Origin: Nocardioides sp.
GTDB taxonomy: Bacteria > Actinomycetota > Actinomycetes > Propionibacteriales > Nocardioidaceae
Direction of reading: 5' to 3'
Length of the DNA stretch: 45,729 nt
Assembly (NCBI GenBank): GCA_031177735.1
Contig: JAPSKJ010000001.1
Coordinates: 1 to 45,729 of the forward strand
In this document: positions 31,755-39,250 of the stretch, piece after piece
Numbering within the stretch: position 1 is the stretch's first letter
Layout: every line of letters starts with the position of its first letter
Notes under the pieces: generated by a model
Database searches by the model: none
Told to the model about the DNA's origin: nothing
Seen by the model: the letters and a program-made list of their open reading frames with translations, nothing else
Position numbers and translations under genes: made by a program

Positions 31755-31780
31755 GGCTTCGTCTGAGGCTTCGTCTGAGG
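31745..31780 (+). repeat. Three 12-bp tandem repeats across the pncB stop
   Basis: CTTCGTCTGAGG occurs three times exactly, head to tail. The unit is four codons long, so each copy holds a TGA in the pncB frame: the true stop (31752-31754) and two back-up stops. Confidence 0.9.
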
Positions 31781-31824
31781 GCTGCTCCGGCCTCCGGCTC
31801 GGGTCCTTCCTGACGGCGCGCCGG

Positions 31825-31830
31825 TAGCCT
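31825..31830 (+). promoter_or_regulatory. -10 box TAGCCT, leaderless pncA
   Basis: TAGCCT lies 7 bases before ATG 31838. Confidence 0.55.
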
Positions 31831-31837
31831 GGAGCCC

Positions 31838-32416
31838 ATGACCAGGCGGGCCCTCATCGTCGTGGACGTGCAGAACGACTTCTGCGAGGGCGGCTCGCTG
31901 CCCGTGCTGGGCGGCACCCGCGTCGCCAGCGACATCGCAGACCTGCTGCAGGCCCGCGCGCAAGGGCTGCCGGGCGCACCCGGCTACGACGTCGTGGTCG
32001 CCACCAAGGACCACCACATCGACCCCGGCGGCCACTGGGCCGAGACCCCGGACTACGCGCAGTCGTGGCCGGTGCACTGCCGGGTGGGCACCGAGGGCGA
32101 GGCCTTCCACCCCAGCCTGGACCATGCGCCCTTCGACGCGATCTTCCTCAAGGGCGAGCACCAGGCGGCGTACTCCGGCTTCGAGGGGCACGCCGCCGAC
32201 GGCACGCCCCTTGCCGACTGGCTGCGTGCGCACCAGGTGGGCGCGGTCGACGTCTGCGGGTTGGCGACCGACCACTGCGTGCGGGCGACGGCCCTCGACG
32301 CCGTCAGCGCCGGCTTCACCACCACCGTCCTGACCGCGCTCTGCGCGGGTGTCGCCCCGGAGACGACCGACGCCGCCGTGGAGGAGATGCGCGCCGCCGG
32401 CGTCGCGATCGCCTGA
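31838..32416 (+). CDS. pncA: Nicotinamidase
   Basis: A 192-residue isochorismatase-fold nicotinamidase (pyrazinamidase) that converts nicotinamide to nicotinate. The catalytic triad is present: Asp10 (VVDVQND), Lys105 (FLKGE) and Cys147 (ATDHCVRAT). Metal ligands lie in KDHHIDPGGHW (Asp58, His60, His66). Its product is the substrate of the preceding pncB enzyme, so the two genes form a two-step NAD salvage unit, though pncA has its own -10 box. Confidence 0.96.
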   Translation: MTRRALIVVDVQNDFCEGGSLPVLGGTRVASDIADLLQARAQGLPGAPGYDVVVATKDHHIDPGGHWAETPDYAQSWPVHCRVGTEGEAFHPSLDHAPFDAIFLKGEHQAAYSGFEGHAADGTPLADWLRAHQVGAVDVCGLATDHCVRATALDAVSAGFTTTVLTALCAGVAPETTDAAVEEMRAAGVAIA

Positions 32417-32491
32417 CACGCTGAGGCCACTGGCCGCGAAGCGCCGCAAATATCCCCCCGAGGAACCACCGTCATCGGGCGATCGGAGGGT

Positions 32492-32497
32492 TAGCCT
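32492..32497 (+). promoter_or_regulatory. -10 box TAGCCT, leaderless MFS gene
   Basis: TAGCCT lies 7 bases before GTG 32505. Confidence 0.55.
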
Positions 32498-32504
32498 CGG
32501 CCGG

Positions 32505-33746
32505 GTGACCTCGATCTCGGCGATGGCACCTCTACGCGCGCACACCTTCCGGTGGTTCTTCGCGTCGCGCTCGGTGAACCTGCTCGGCAACACGATGGCC
32601 CCCGTTGCGCTCGCCTTCGGCGTGCTGGAGGTGAGCGACTCACCCACCGCCCTGGGCGCCGTGCTGGCCGCCCACATGATCCCGATGGTGGCGCTGCTGC
32701 TGCTCGGTGGGGTGCTGGCCGACCGGCTGGGCCGCGGCCGGGTGATCCAGGTCTCCAACGTGGTCTCGGGGGTGAGCCGAGGCTCGATGGCGGTGCTGCT
32801 GCTCACCGGCACGGCGCAGCTGTGGCACCTGGTGGCGCTCGCGGCGGTCGCCGGCGTGGCCGCGGCGCTCGGGATGCCGGCGCTCAACGGCATCGTGCCG
32901 GCGTTGGTGCCGCGCGAGCGGCTGCAGGAGGCCAACGTCCTGCTCTCCTTCACCCGCGCCGGCCTCATGGTCGTCGGGCCGAGCCTGTCCGCGGGGCTCG
33001 TGGTGACCGTGGGCGCCGGCTGGGCGCTGCTCATCGACGCCGCGACCTGGCTGGTCGCCGCGCTCCTGCTCCTGCCGGTGCGGATCCCGCCGCGCACGGG
33101 TCCGCAGCACACCCTGATCGTGGAGCTTCGGGAAGGCTGGGACTTCTTCCGGGGCACCACCTGGCTCTGGGTCGGGGTGAGCGCCTTCGCAGTCCTCAAC
33201 GCGCTCCACGAAGGCGGCCTCACCCTCCTCGGGCCGGTCCAGGCCAGCCGCACCTCCATCGGCGAGGAGGGCTGGGGTCTGGCCCTGTCCGCCCAGGCCG
33301 TCGGAGCGCTCCTGGTGACGATCGCGTTCATGCGCTGGTCGATGCGGCGCCCGCTGCTGCTGGGCATGCTCGGCAATGCGCTGTTCGGCGTGCCCATGCT
33401 GGTGCTGGCCCTGTGGCCGCAGACCACTCCGCTGGTGATCGCCTGCTTCGTGTCGGGCATCGGCGTGCAGGTCTTCAGCCTCGGCTGGGCGCTGGCGATG
33501 CAGGAGAACGTGCCCGACGAGATGCTCCCGCGCGCCTACTCCTACGACCAGCTCGGCTCCTTCGCCGTGATCCCGCTGGGCCAGCTCGCGATGGGGCCGC
33601 TCGCGCTCCGGTTCGGCATCGCCGACGTGCTGCTCGTCGCCGGCCTGGCCTACGTCGCCATCTGCCTGCTCACCCTCGTCCCCGCCTCGGTGCGCCGGCT
33701 CGCGCGCGCCACCGAGCCCGACCTGATCCCCAGTCGCGCCGGGTGA
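32505..33746 (+). CDS. MFS transporter (EntS-like exporter family)
   Basis: A 413-residue major facilitator with about 12 helices. The loop between helices 2 and 3 reads GGVLADRLGRGRV, the MFS motif A. LVPRERLQEANVLLSF after helix 5 is characteristic of the enterobactin exporter/MefA-like branch (MFS_3). A mid-protein cytoplasmic loop (about 205-225, ELREGWDFFRGT) divides the halves. The substrate is unknown, and no siderophore gene is in the window. GTG 32505 has TAGCCT 7 bases upstream; an in-frame ATG follows at codon 7. Confidence 0.9.
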   Translation: MTSISAMAPLRAHTFRWFFASRSVNLLGNTMAPVALAFGVLEVSDSPTALGAVLAAHMIPMVALLLLGGVLADRLGRGRVIQVSNVVSGVSRGSMAVLLLTGTAQLWHLVALAAVAGVAAALGMPALNGIVPALVPRERLQEANVLLSFTRAGLMVVGPSLSAGLVVTVGAGWALLIDAATWLVAALLLLPVRIPPRTGPQHTLIVELREGWDFFRGTTWLWVGVSAFAVLNALHEGGLTLLGPVQASRTSIGEEGWGLALSAQAVGALLVTIAFMRWSMRRPLLLGMLGNALFGVPMLVLALWPQTTPLVIACFVSGIGVQVFSLGWALAMQENVPDEMLPRAYSYDQLGSFAVIPLGQLAMGPLALRFGIADVLLVAGLAYVAICLLTLVPASVRRLARATEPDLIPSRAG

Positions 33747-33749
33747 GCA

Positions 33750-33764
33750 CCCGGCGACGCCGGG
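33750..33764. terminator. Short hairpin between convergent genes
   Basis: CCCGGC, GAC and GCCGGG form a 6-bp stem just past the MFS stop and 26 bases from the helicase stop. It may serve as a terminator in the 43-base convergent gap. Confidence 0.3.
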
Positions 33765-33789
33765 CCGGACGGAGGGCGCGGGCCTGGGG

Positions 33790-35598
33790 CTAGGAGGTCC
33801 GCTTCACCGCCCAGTCGCGGATCCGGTCGATGCGCGCACGCAGCTGCTCGGCGTTGGCGACGGCCGCGGCGGGCCCGCCACACTCCTTGCGCAGCGCGGC
33901 GTGGGTCATCGCGTGCGGCTGCCCGGTGCGGTGGTGCCAGGCAGCCACCAGCCCGTTGAGCTCGCGGCGCAGCACGGCCAGCTGCTCGTGGGTGGACACG
34001 TCGGCGAGAGCGTCGGCCGCGCGCTGCGAGGCGGCGACGGCATCGCCCAGGGCCGCCTTCTGCTTGCGGGCCCGATCACTCTGCCGCTGCTGGAGCAGCT
34101 CGCGCATCTGGTCGGCGTCCAGGAGCCCCGGGATGCCGAGGAAGTCCATCTCCTCCTCGGACCCCACGTGGACCTCTCCGGCATGGCCGAACTCGCCGCC
34201 ATCGAAGAGCACTCGGTCGAACCGCGCCTCGCTGCCCAGGGCCTCGAACGGCAGGGCCGCCTCGTCGGCCGAGGCCGACTCGCTGGCCTGCGCCTGGGCG
34301 AGCAGATCGTTCTCGGCGGCGAAGATGTCGTCCTCGTCGCTGACCTTGCGGCCGAGCACGTGGTCGCGGGCGACCTCCAGCTCGGCGGCGTACTGCAGCA
34401 GCGTCGGCACCGACGGCAGGAAGACCGACGCGGTCTCCCCCCGGGTGCGCGCCCGCACGAATCGACCGACCGCCTGGGCGAAGAACAGCGGGGTGGAGGT
34501 CGTCGTGGCATAGACCCCGACCGAGAGACGAGGTACGTCGACACCCTCCGACACCATCCGGACGGCGACCATCCAGCGACTGGTGTCGGCGCTGAACGCG
34601 GCGATCTTCTTCGAGCCCGACTTCTCGTCGGAGAGGACGACCGTGGGTGCCTCACCGGTGATCGAGCGCAGCGTCTTGGCGTAGGAGCGGGCGGAGTCCT
34701 GGTCGGTCGCGATGACCAGACCGCCGGCGTCGGGCACGTGGCGCCGCACCTCGGAGAGCCGCTTGTCGGCGGCGGCCAGCACCGACGGGATCCACGAGCC
34801 GTTGGGGTCCAGCGCGGTGCGCAGCGCCTGGTTGGTGAGGTCCTTGGTCAGCGGCTCGCCCAGGCTCGCGGCGATCTCGTCACCGGCGCGGGTGCGCCAG
34901 GCCATCTGACCGGAGTAGGCCATGAAGAGCACCGGCCGGACGACGTGGTCGCGCAGCGCCTCGGCGTAGCCGTAGGTGTAGTCGGCGACCGAGCGCGGGA
35001 TGCCGTCGGAACCGGGCGCGTAGGTGACGAACGGGATGGGGTTGACGTCCGACCGGAACGGCGTGCCGGTCAGGGCGAGCCGACGGGCGGCCGGCTCGAA
35101 GGCCTCTCGCACGCCGTCGCCCCAGGACAGGGCGTCACCGGCGTGGTGCACCTCGTCGAGGATCACCAGGGTGCGGAACCGCTCGGTGCGGATGCGCATG
35201 GCGAGCGGGTTGACCGCCACCCCGGCGTAGGTGACCGCGATCCCGACGTAGTCGGCCGAGGTCTTGCCCTGCCCGGCGGAGTAGGTGGGGTCGATCGGGA
35301 TGCCGGCGCGTGCGGCCGCCTCGGCCCACTGGAGCTTGAGGTGCTCGGTGGGCGCGACGACGGTCACCCGGTCGACGATGCGCCGGCCGAGGAGCTCGGC
35401 GGCGACCGAGAGCGCGAAGGTGGTCTTACCGGCGCCCGGCGTGGCGACAGCGAGGAAGTCGCGCGGGTTCTCGGTGAAGTACTTCGTCATCGCGGCCTGC
35501 TGCCAGGCACGCAGGGACGGGGCCGTGCCCCAGGCGGCACGCTCCGGCCAGGCCGGAGGAAGCGCGTGCGAGGAGGCCGACTCGGGCCGGCCCGTCAC
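33790..35598 (-). CDS. SF2 DEAD/DEAH-type helicase
   Basis: A 602-residue superfamily 2 helicase. A Q-like region (LRAWQQAAMTKYF) is followed by Walker A ATPGAGKTT (52-60), VVAPTEHLKLQW (Ia), DEVHH (148-152; motif II), LTGTPFRSD (III), then the second RecA domain with VRMVSEGVDVPRL (V) and QAVGRFVRAR (VI). Residues from about 430 form an uncharacterised, charged helical tail. The layout recalls XPB/Rad25-like and type III restriction helicases. A partner nuclease is not visible. GTG 35598 overlaps the DUF3039 stop by 4 bp, so the two proteins are made together, a pairing widespread in Actinobacteria. Confidence 0.9.
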   Translation of the reverse strand: MTGRPESASSHALPPAWPERAAWGTAPSLRAWQQAAMTKYFTENPRDFLAVATPGAGKTTFALSVAAELLGRRIVDRVTVVAPTEHLKLQWAEAAARAGIPIDPTYSAGQGKTSADYVGIAVTYAGVAVNPLAMRIRTERFRTLVILDEVHHAGDALSWGDGVREAFEPAARRLALTGTPFRSDVNPIPFVTYAPGSDGIPRSVADYTYGYAEALRDHVVRPVLFMAYSGQMAWRTRAGDEIAASLGEPLTKDLTNQALRTALDPNGSWIPSVLAAADKRLSEVRRHVPDAGGLVIATDQDSARSYAKTLRSITGEAPTVVLSDEKSGSKKIAAFSADTSRWMVAVRMVSEGVDVPRLSVGVYATTTSTPLFFAQAVGRFVRARTRGETASVFLPSVPTLLQYAAELEVARDHVLGRKVSDEDDIFAAENDLLAQAQASESASADEAALPFEALGSEARFDRVLFDGGEFGHAGEVHVGSEEEMDFLGIPGLLDADQMRELLQQRQSDRARKQKAALGDAVAASQRAADALADVSTHEQLAVLRRELNGLVAAWHHRTGQPHAMTHAALRKECGGPAAAVANAEQLRARIDRIRDWAVKRTS

Positions 35599-35864
35599 TC
35601 GTTCGAACCCTGGTCGTCCTCGAGCGACTCCCAGATCTCCTTGCAGTCCGGGCAGACCGGGAAGCGCTCCGGCGCACGACTGGGCACCCACACCTTGCCG
35701 CACAGGGCCACGACCGGGGTGCCCATCACCATCGCCTCGGTGAGCTTCTCCTTCTCGACGTAGTGCGAGAAGCGTTCGTGGTCACCCTCATCCGTGGGGA
35801 CCGTGCGCTCGCGGACCTGTTCATCGACGGCGGTGCCGCCCTTTCCGAAGCCCAGGATGCCCAT
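35595..35864 (-). CDS. DUF3039 small zinc-binding-like protein
   Basis: An 89-residue protein of the DUF3039 family. HYVEKEKLTEAMVMGTPVVA is followed by LCGKVWVPSR and FPVCPDCKEIWE: three Cys (Cys55 plus a CxxC) and a conserved His34 could bind zinc. Function is unknown. It is coupled to the SF2 helicase gene, so it may be its accessory or DNA-binding subunit (inference). ATG 35864 has TAGGCT 7 bases upstream. Confidence 0.9.
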   Translation of the reverse strand: MGILGFGKGGTAVDEQVRERTVPTDEGDHERFSHYVEKEKLTEAMVMGTPVVALCGKVWVPSRAPERFPVCPDCKEIWESLEDDQGSNE

Positions 35865-35871
35865 GCCCCAA

Positions 35872-35877
35872 AGCCTA
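35872..35877 (-). promoter_or_regulatory. -10 box TAGGCT, leaderless DUF3039-helicase mRNA
   Basis: TAGGCT on the minus strand lies 7 bases before ATG 35864. Confidence 0.6.
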
Positions 35878-35938
35878 ACCGCAGTCCGCGCCCCGTCCGA
35901 GCCGAGGCCACGGACCGCGGCGCCGGTCGGGGGCCGCT

Positions 35939-36490
35939 CTAGTTCATGACCGGGTCGAGCGGCCGGGTGGCGTGCCAGGCGAGCTCGCCGGGTTGTCGGC
36001 GCAGCACGTCGCGGACCATCGCCTGGGTGTCGTCGCGGAAGGCGTCACGCGGCTCCCCTGGGACGGTGTACCAGGCTCCCTCCTCGATCTCGCCGTCGAG
36101 CTGGCCGGCTCCCCACCCGGCATAGCCCGCGTAGACCCGCAGCCCGGCGAGGTCCCCACCGACCAGCTCGGGCGGAGTGTCGAGATCGACCAGGCCGAGC
36201 CCGTCGACGATCGGCCGGAACCCGACCGGGGCCTCGGCGGGATCACGCAGCCGGCCGATGGCGAGGGCGGAGTCGCGACCCACGGGACCGCCCTGGAACA
36301 CCACGCCCGGCTCGGTGAGGGTGTCGGACCAGCCGGCGAGCACCTCCCCCACCGGCACCGGCGAGGGTCGGTTGAGCACGACACCGAGCACCCCCTCCTC
36401 GTCGACGTCGAGGAGCAGCACCACCGTGCCCGCGAAGTTGGGGTCGAGCAGGGTGGGCGTGGCGACGAGGAGCATCCCGGCGCGGAGCAT
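35939..36490 (-). CDS. YqgE/AlgH family protein (UPF0301)
   Basis: A 183-residue UPF0301 protein. The start MLRAGMLLVATPTLLDPNF and the strands VVLLLDVDEEGVLGVVLNRPS, then VFQGGPVGRDSALAI, are diagnostic. RVYAGYAGWGAGQLDGEIEEGAW is the second conserved block. The biochemical role is not established. CACAAT lies 6 bases before ATG 36490. It lies 74 bases upstream of the DUF3039 start on the same strand. Confidence 0.94.
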   Translation of the reverse strand: MLRAGMLLVATPTLLDPNFAGTVVLLLDVDEEGVLGVVLNRPSPVPVGEVLAGWSDTLTEPGVVFQGGPVGRDSALAIGRLRDPAEAPVGFRPIVDGLGLVDLDTPPELVGGDLAGLRVYAGYAGWGAGQLDGEIEEGAWYTVPGEPRDAFRDDTQAMVRDVLRRQPGELAWHATRPLDPVMN

Positions 36491-36585
36491 GCCTCCATTG
36501 TGCCGCGCAGGCAAGCGGCAGCGAGGTCGTGAGCTTCCCGGCTCCAGCTTCCGGGCCTCCGGCACGCGAGCCGAACGACCTGGGC

Positions 36586-37110
36586 TCAGGCGGCGAGGGC
36601 GGCCCGGAGCCGGTCGAGCAGGGTCGGGCGGGCGGGCGGGGCGACTCGCGAGGCGGGGCGGTAGGACGCGCGCGCCTTCTCCTCGATGCGGCGCCCGACC
36701 TGGACGGCCAGGTTGTCGTCGGTGTTGCTGAGCCCGGCCATGACGGCGAGCAGCGCGTGCTCCTTGGCGACGGCCTTGGTGATGGCGGTGGCCATCTTCG
36801 CGTCGACGGGCTCGGCGCGGTAGTGGTCCAGGATCCGGCGCACGCCGGGAGCGTCGTCGGCGGTGGCCAGCCAGGCGCTGATCACCGCGCTCTCGAGGCT
36901 GATCGGCTGCCGGCTCAGCTCGTGGTCGAGCCGGCCCGCCAGCCGCGTGTGCCAGCGCAGCTGCAGGGTGGCCAGCAGGTCGAGCTCGTCGTCGAACGTC
37001 TCGCGGACACCCTCGAGGTCCATCGGCAGGAAGCCGTCCAGGCGCTGGTTGGCCACGGCTTCGACGGCGCGGAGGATCTCTCCGCGGGAGTGGAAGGTCT
37101 TCCAGGTCAT
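36586..37110 (-). CDS. Unknown 174-residue protein, probable TetR target
   Basis: I do not recognise this family. It is soluble, mostly helical and slightly basic at its C-terminus. Notable stretches are LPMDLEGVRETFDDELDLLATLQLRW (29-54, helical), the SLESAVISAWLATADDAPG helix and EHALLAVMAGLSNTDDN. There is no Cys, signal peptide or membrane helix. AGGGGG lies 7 bases before the ATG. It is divergent from a TetR gene, and its putative promoter (TTGGCA, 18 bp, TACCTT) is covered by two TACC-N3-GGTA operators, so it is probably repressed by that TetR protein. It could be regulated in response to a fatty acid or a toxic compound, but nothing in it shows which. Confidence 0.75.
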   Translation of the reverse strand: MTWKTFHSRGEILRAVEAVANQRLDGFLPMDLEGVRETFDDELDLLATLQLRWHTRLAGRLDHELSRQPISLESAVISAWLATADDAPGVRRILDHYRAEPVDAKMATAITKAVAKEHALLAVMAGLSNTDDNLAVQVGRRIEEKARASYRPASRVAPPARPTLLDRLRAALAA

Positions 37111-37145
37111 GGTGGTGCCCCCTTCTCGGCGTCCCCGGCATTCAC

Positions 37146-37190
37146 ATACCGGGAGTACGTACCGAAGGTATTACCCATACCGTCGGTATG
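37146..37190. promoter_or_regulatory. TetR operator cluster over the promoter of the 174-residue gene
   Basis: TACC-GAA-GGTA (37160-37170) and TACC-GTC-GGTA (37178-37188) are repeated with centres 18 bp apart. The second extends to a perfect 15-bp palindrome, CATACCG-T-CGGTATG (37176-37190). An ATACC/GGTAT imperfect dyad spans 37146-37171. On the minus strand TTGGCA (37189-37194) and TACCTT (37165-37170) are spaced 18 bp, so one operator fills the spacer and the other covers the -10. Confidence 0.7.
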
Positions 37191-37236
37191 CCAACAGTGG
37201 GGGCGGGTGATTCCGGCCACGAGGTGGCGGTCACAC

Positions 37237-37242
37237 TAAACT
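37237..37242 (+). promoter_or_regulatory. -10 box TAAACT, leaderless tetR-like gene
   Basis: TAAACT lies 7 bases before GTG 37250 and about 50 bp from the nearer operator, so self-repression may be weaker than repression of the divergent gene. Confidence 0.6.
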
Positions 37243-37249
37243 CGGCCGG

Positions 37250-37969
37250 GTGCCCAAGTCCGTGAGCAAGCTGGTGCCCAAGGTCCCGACGCTGCCCGGA
37301 GTTCCCGGCAACAGCCGGCGTCAGCAGTACTCCGCCTCGACCAAGCGGTCGCTGGTCGAGGTGGCCGAGCAGCTCTTCACCGAGCTCGGCTACTCCGGCG
37401 CCTCGCTCGACGCGATCGTCGCCGGCGCCGAGGTGACCAAGGGGGCGCTCTACCACCACTTCAGCGGCAAGCAGGCGCTCTTCGAAGCGGTCTTCACCAA
37501 GGTCGAGGCGGAGTCCACCAGGGTCGTCCAGCAGGCCATGCGCACCGAGCACGACCCCTGGGAGAAGGCACTGGCCGGGCTGCGAGCGTTCCTCCGGGTG
37601 GTCCAGGAGCCGACGTACCGCCGCATCGTGATCCAGGAGGGCCCCGCGGTCCTGGGTTACGAGCGCTACCGCGAGCAGGAGGAGCGCTCGGCGTACGCCG
37701 ACGTCCTCGACATCGTCCGTCTCGTCCTCGGCGCGGGGGGCCACCGGGTCGAGGAGGACATGATCCAGACCTTCGGCCGGATCTTCTTCGGCGCGCTGTC
37801 CTCGGCCGGGGAGTCGGTCGCCACGGCGGAGGATCCCATCGCCGCCGCCCACCGGGTGGAGACCGCGGTCGGCTTCATCCTGGCTGGCCTGCAGTCGCTG
37901 GCGAGCCAGGGCGTCGCGATCGCGGCGAGCGCCACGCCGCTCGCCGAGGTGAGCAGGGACGAGGACTGA
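37250..37969 (+). CDS. TetR-family transcriptional regulator
   Basis: A 239-residue TetR regulator. A 25-residue Pro/Lys-rich lead precedes the helix-turn-helix (about 33-80), with DAIVAGAEVTKGALYHHFSGKQ containing the recognition helix. The ligand domain has IQEGPAVLGYERYREQEERS and a C-terminal helix pair, similar to the AcrR-like group common in actinobacteria. GTG 37250 has TAAACT 7 bases upstream. It probably represses the divergent unknown gene through paired TACC-N3-GGTA sites. A strong hairpin at 38004 follows. Confidence 0.93.
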   Translation: MPKSVSKLVPKVPTLPGVPGNSRRQQYSASTKRSLVEVAEQLFTELGYSGASLDAIVAGAEVTKGALYHHFSGKQALFEAVFTKVEAESTRVVQQAMRTEHDPWEKALAGLRAFLRVVQEPTYRRIVIQEGPAVLGYERYREQEERSAYADVLDIVRLVLGAGGHRVEEDMIQTFGRIFFGALSSAGESVATAEDPIAAAHRVETAVGFILAGLQSLASQGVAIAASATPLAEVSRDED

Positions 37970-38003
37970 CCGCACCCGCTGCGGGCAGCGGCGGCTGACG
38001 TGA

Positions 38004-38036
38004 CGAGGGGCCCCGCCGTGTCGGCGGGGCCCCTCG
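38004..38036. terminator. 15-bp perfect hairpin between convergent genes
   Basis: CGAGGGGCCCCGCCG, loop TGT, and its exact complement. It lies between the TetR stop (37969) and the DUF3048 stop (38060) and can work for both strands. Confidence 0.85.
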
Positions 38037-38059
38037 CATGCCGGAGCGGATCAGCTAGC

Positions 38060-39097
38060 TCACTGGAAGGTGACGCTACCCGGCTGGACGGCGCCGCCGG
38101 AGGGCACCAGCTCGATCCACGTCTTGCCGGCCGGGATGCTGAGCGGGCCGGCCTTGGTCTCGAACCGCACCGGCGCGTCCGGCGCGTCCTTCACCCAGGT
38201 GCCGCGCACCACGGTGCCGTTGTGGAAGACCATCGCCTTGCCCTTGCCGTTGAAGTGGGAGATCGGCACCGAGGCGCCGCTCGGGTCCTTGTACGGCGCG
38301 TTCGTGGTCTTCACCATGCACACCACGATGGTGTCGGCGGTGAACTCGTCGCCCTGCGCGGCATAGCTGTTGCGGTTGATGTACTTGCCCGCCTCGAAGG
38401 CCCACTCGGTGTTGTGCGCACCGAAGTCGGCCGTGATGGAGGTCGCCGGCTGGCCGCCCGGGAAGGCTGCGGGGTCGCCGAAGGGCAGGTAGTCGTCGGG
38501 CCGCGCGGCCTCTCCCTTGGCCTGCTTGGTCGTCTTGGCCAGGTCGGCGAACAGGTTGTACGGCGCGTTGCGCTCGTCGTCGCGGAAGAATCCCGACTCG
38601 CCCTCCTGGTAGAAGGTGACGTCCGCGTCGTTGAGCTGGTCGATCGTCCACTGCGCGGCGCCGCTGGTGACGATCTCGGCGCGGGCGGGGGTGACGATGT
38701 CGATGTCGCTGGCCCGCATCGAGCGGACGGGACCCACGGTGCCCGGGATGTCGGAGTAGAAGAACGCGGCGAGGCGGGTGTACCCGCCCTCGACGAGCTC
38801 CTCCACCACCATGTCGGCGTGGGAGAGGCCGACCTGCGGGGCGCTGGCCTGGGTGTTGTCCATCTTCACGACCATGACCGGGTGGTTCTTGGTCGCGGAC
38901 TCCCCCGGCGGCAGCTCCACGCCGGTCAGCGGCCAGGTGTCGGGCTCCTCCGGCGTCGGGCTCGACGCCGGAGCGCTGTCGTTGGACGGCTCGTCGTCGC
39001 CGCCTCCACCCCCACAGCCGGTCAGGGCCAGGCCGGCGATCAGCAGCGGGGCGGTCACACGGGCGACGGCACGGGGAAGGGCGCGGGAAGAGCGCAC
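38060..39097 (-). CDS. DUF3048 lipoprotein (YerB-like)
   Basis: A 345-residue putative lipoprotein. The signal peptide ends in a lipobox, ALTGC (Cys28), followed by a Gly/Ser/Pro/Asp linker to about 55. The DUF3048 domain follows: NHPVMVVKMDNTQASAPQVG, then HADMVVEELVEGGYTRLAAFF, then PGTVGPVRSMR, then a C-terminal DUF3048_C part with GKAMVFHNGTVVRGTWVK. The family is exported and possibly envelope-linked; its activity is unknown. GTG 39097 has GGAG 9 bases upstream. CAGACT further upstream could be its -10 box. Confidence 0.92.
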   Translation of the reverse strand: MRSSRALPRAVARVTAPLLIAGLALTGCGGGGGDDEPSNDSAPASSPTPEEPDTWPLTGVELPPGESATKNHPVMVVKMDNTQASAPQVGLSHADMVVEELVEGGYTRLAAFFYSDIPGTVGPVRSMRASDIDIVTPARAEIVTSGAAQWTIDQLNDADVTFYQEGESGFFRDDERNAPYNLFADLAKTTKQAKGEAARPDDYLPFGDPAAFPGGQPATSITADFGAHNTEWAFEAGKYINRNSYAAQGDEFTADTIVVCMVKTTNAPYKDPSGASVPISHFNGKGKAMVFHNGTVVRGTWVKDAPDAPVRFETKAGPLSIPAGKTWIELVPSGGAVQPGSVTFQ

Positions 39098-39203
39098 AGG
39101 TACTACTCCGATCCATAAAACGACGTCGTGTCGGTCGGCTGCCAAGTCTGGCACGGCGCCACCCGCCGTTCTCGGCGCCCCGCGGACGCGTCGCGCGGGC
39201 CAC

Positions 39204-39209
39204 TAGAGT
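39204..39209 (+). promoter_or_regulatory. -10 box TAGAGT of the FabG-like gene
   Basis: TAGAGT would start transcription near 39217, giving a 34-base leader with AAGGAG 10 bases before the ATG. Unlike most starts here this gene has a normal leader. Confidence 0.55.
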
Positions 39210-39250
39210 GACCGGCGTCCGAGAGAGCCAACGAAGGAGTTCAGGCAGAC

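Noticed and set aside
31670..33460. A 596-codon minus-strand frame covering pncA and the MFS gene
   Set aside because: Both plus-strand genes have complete family motifs and promoter boxes; this frame has none.
33901..35763. A 620-codon plus-strand frame opposite the SF2 helicase
   Set aside because: All helicase motifs are on the minus strand; this frame has shadow composition and crosses the DUF3039 gene.
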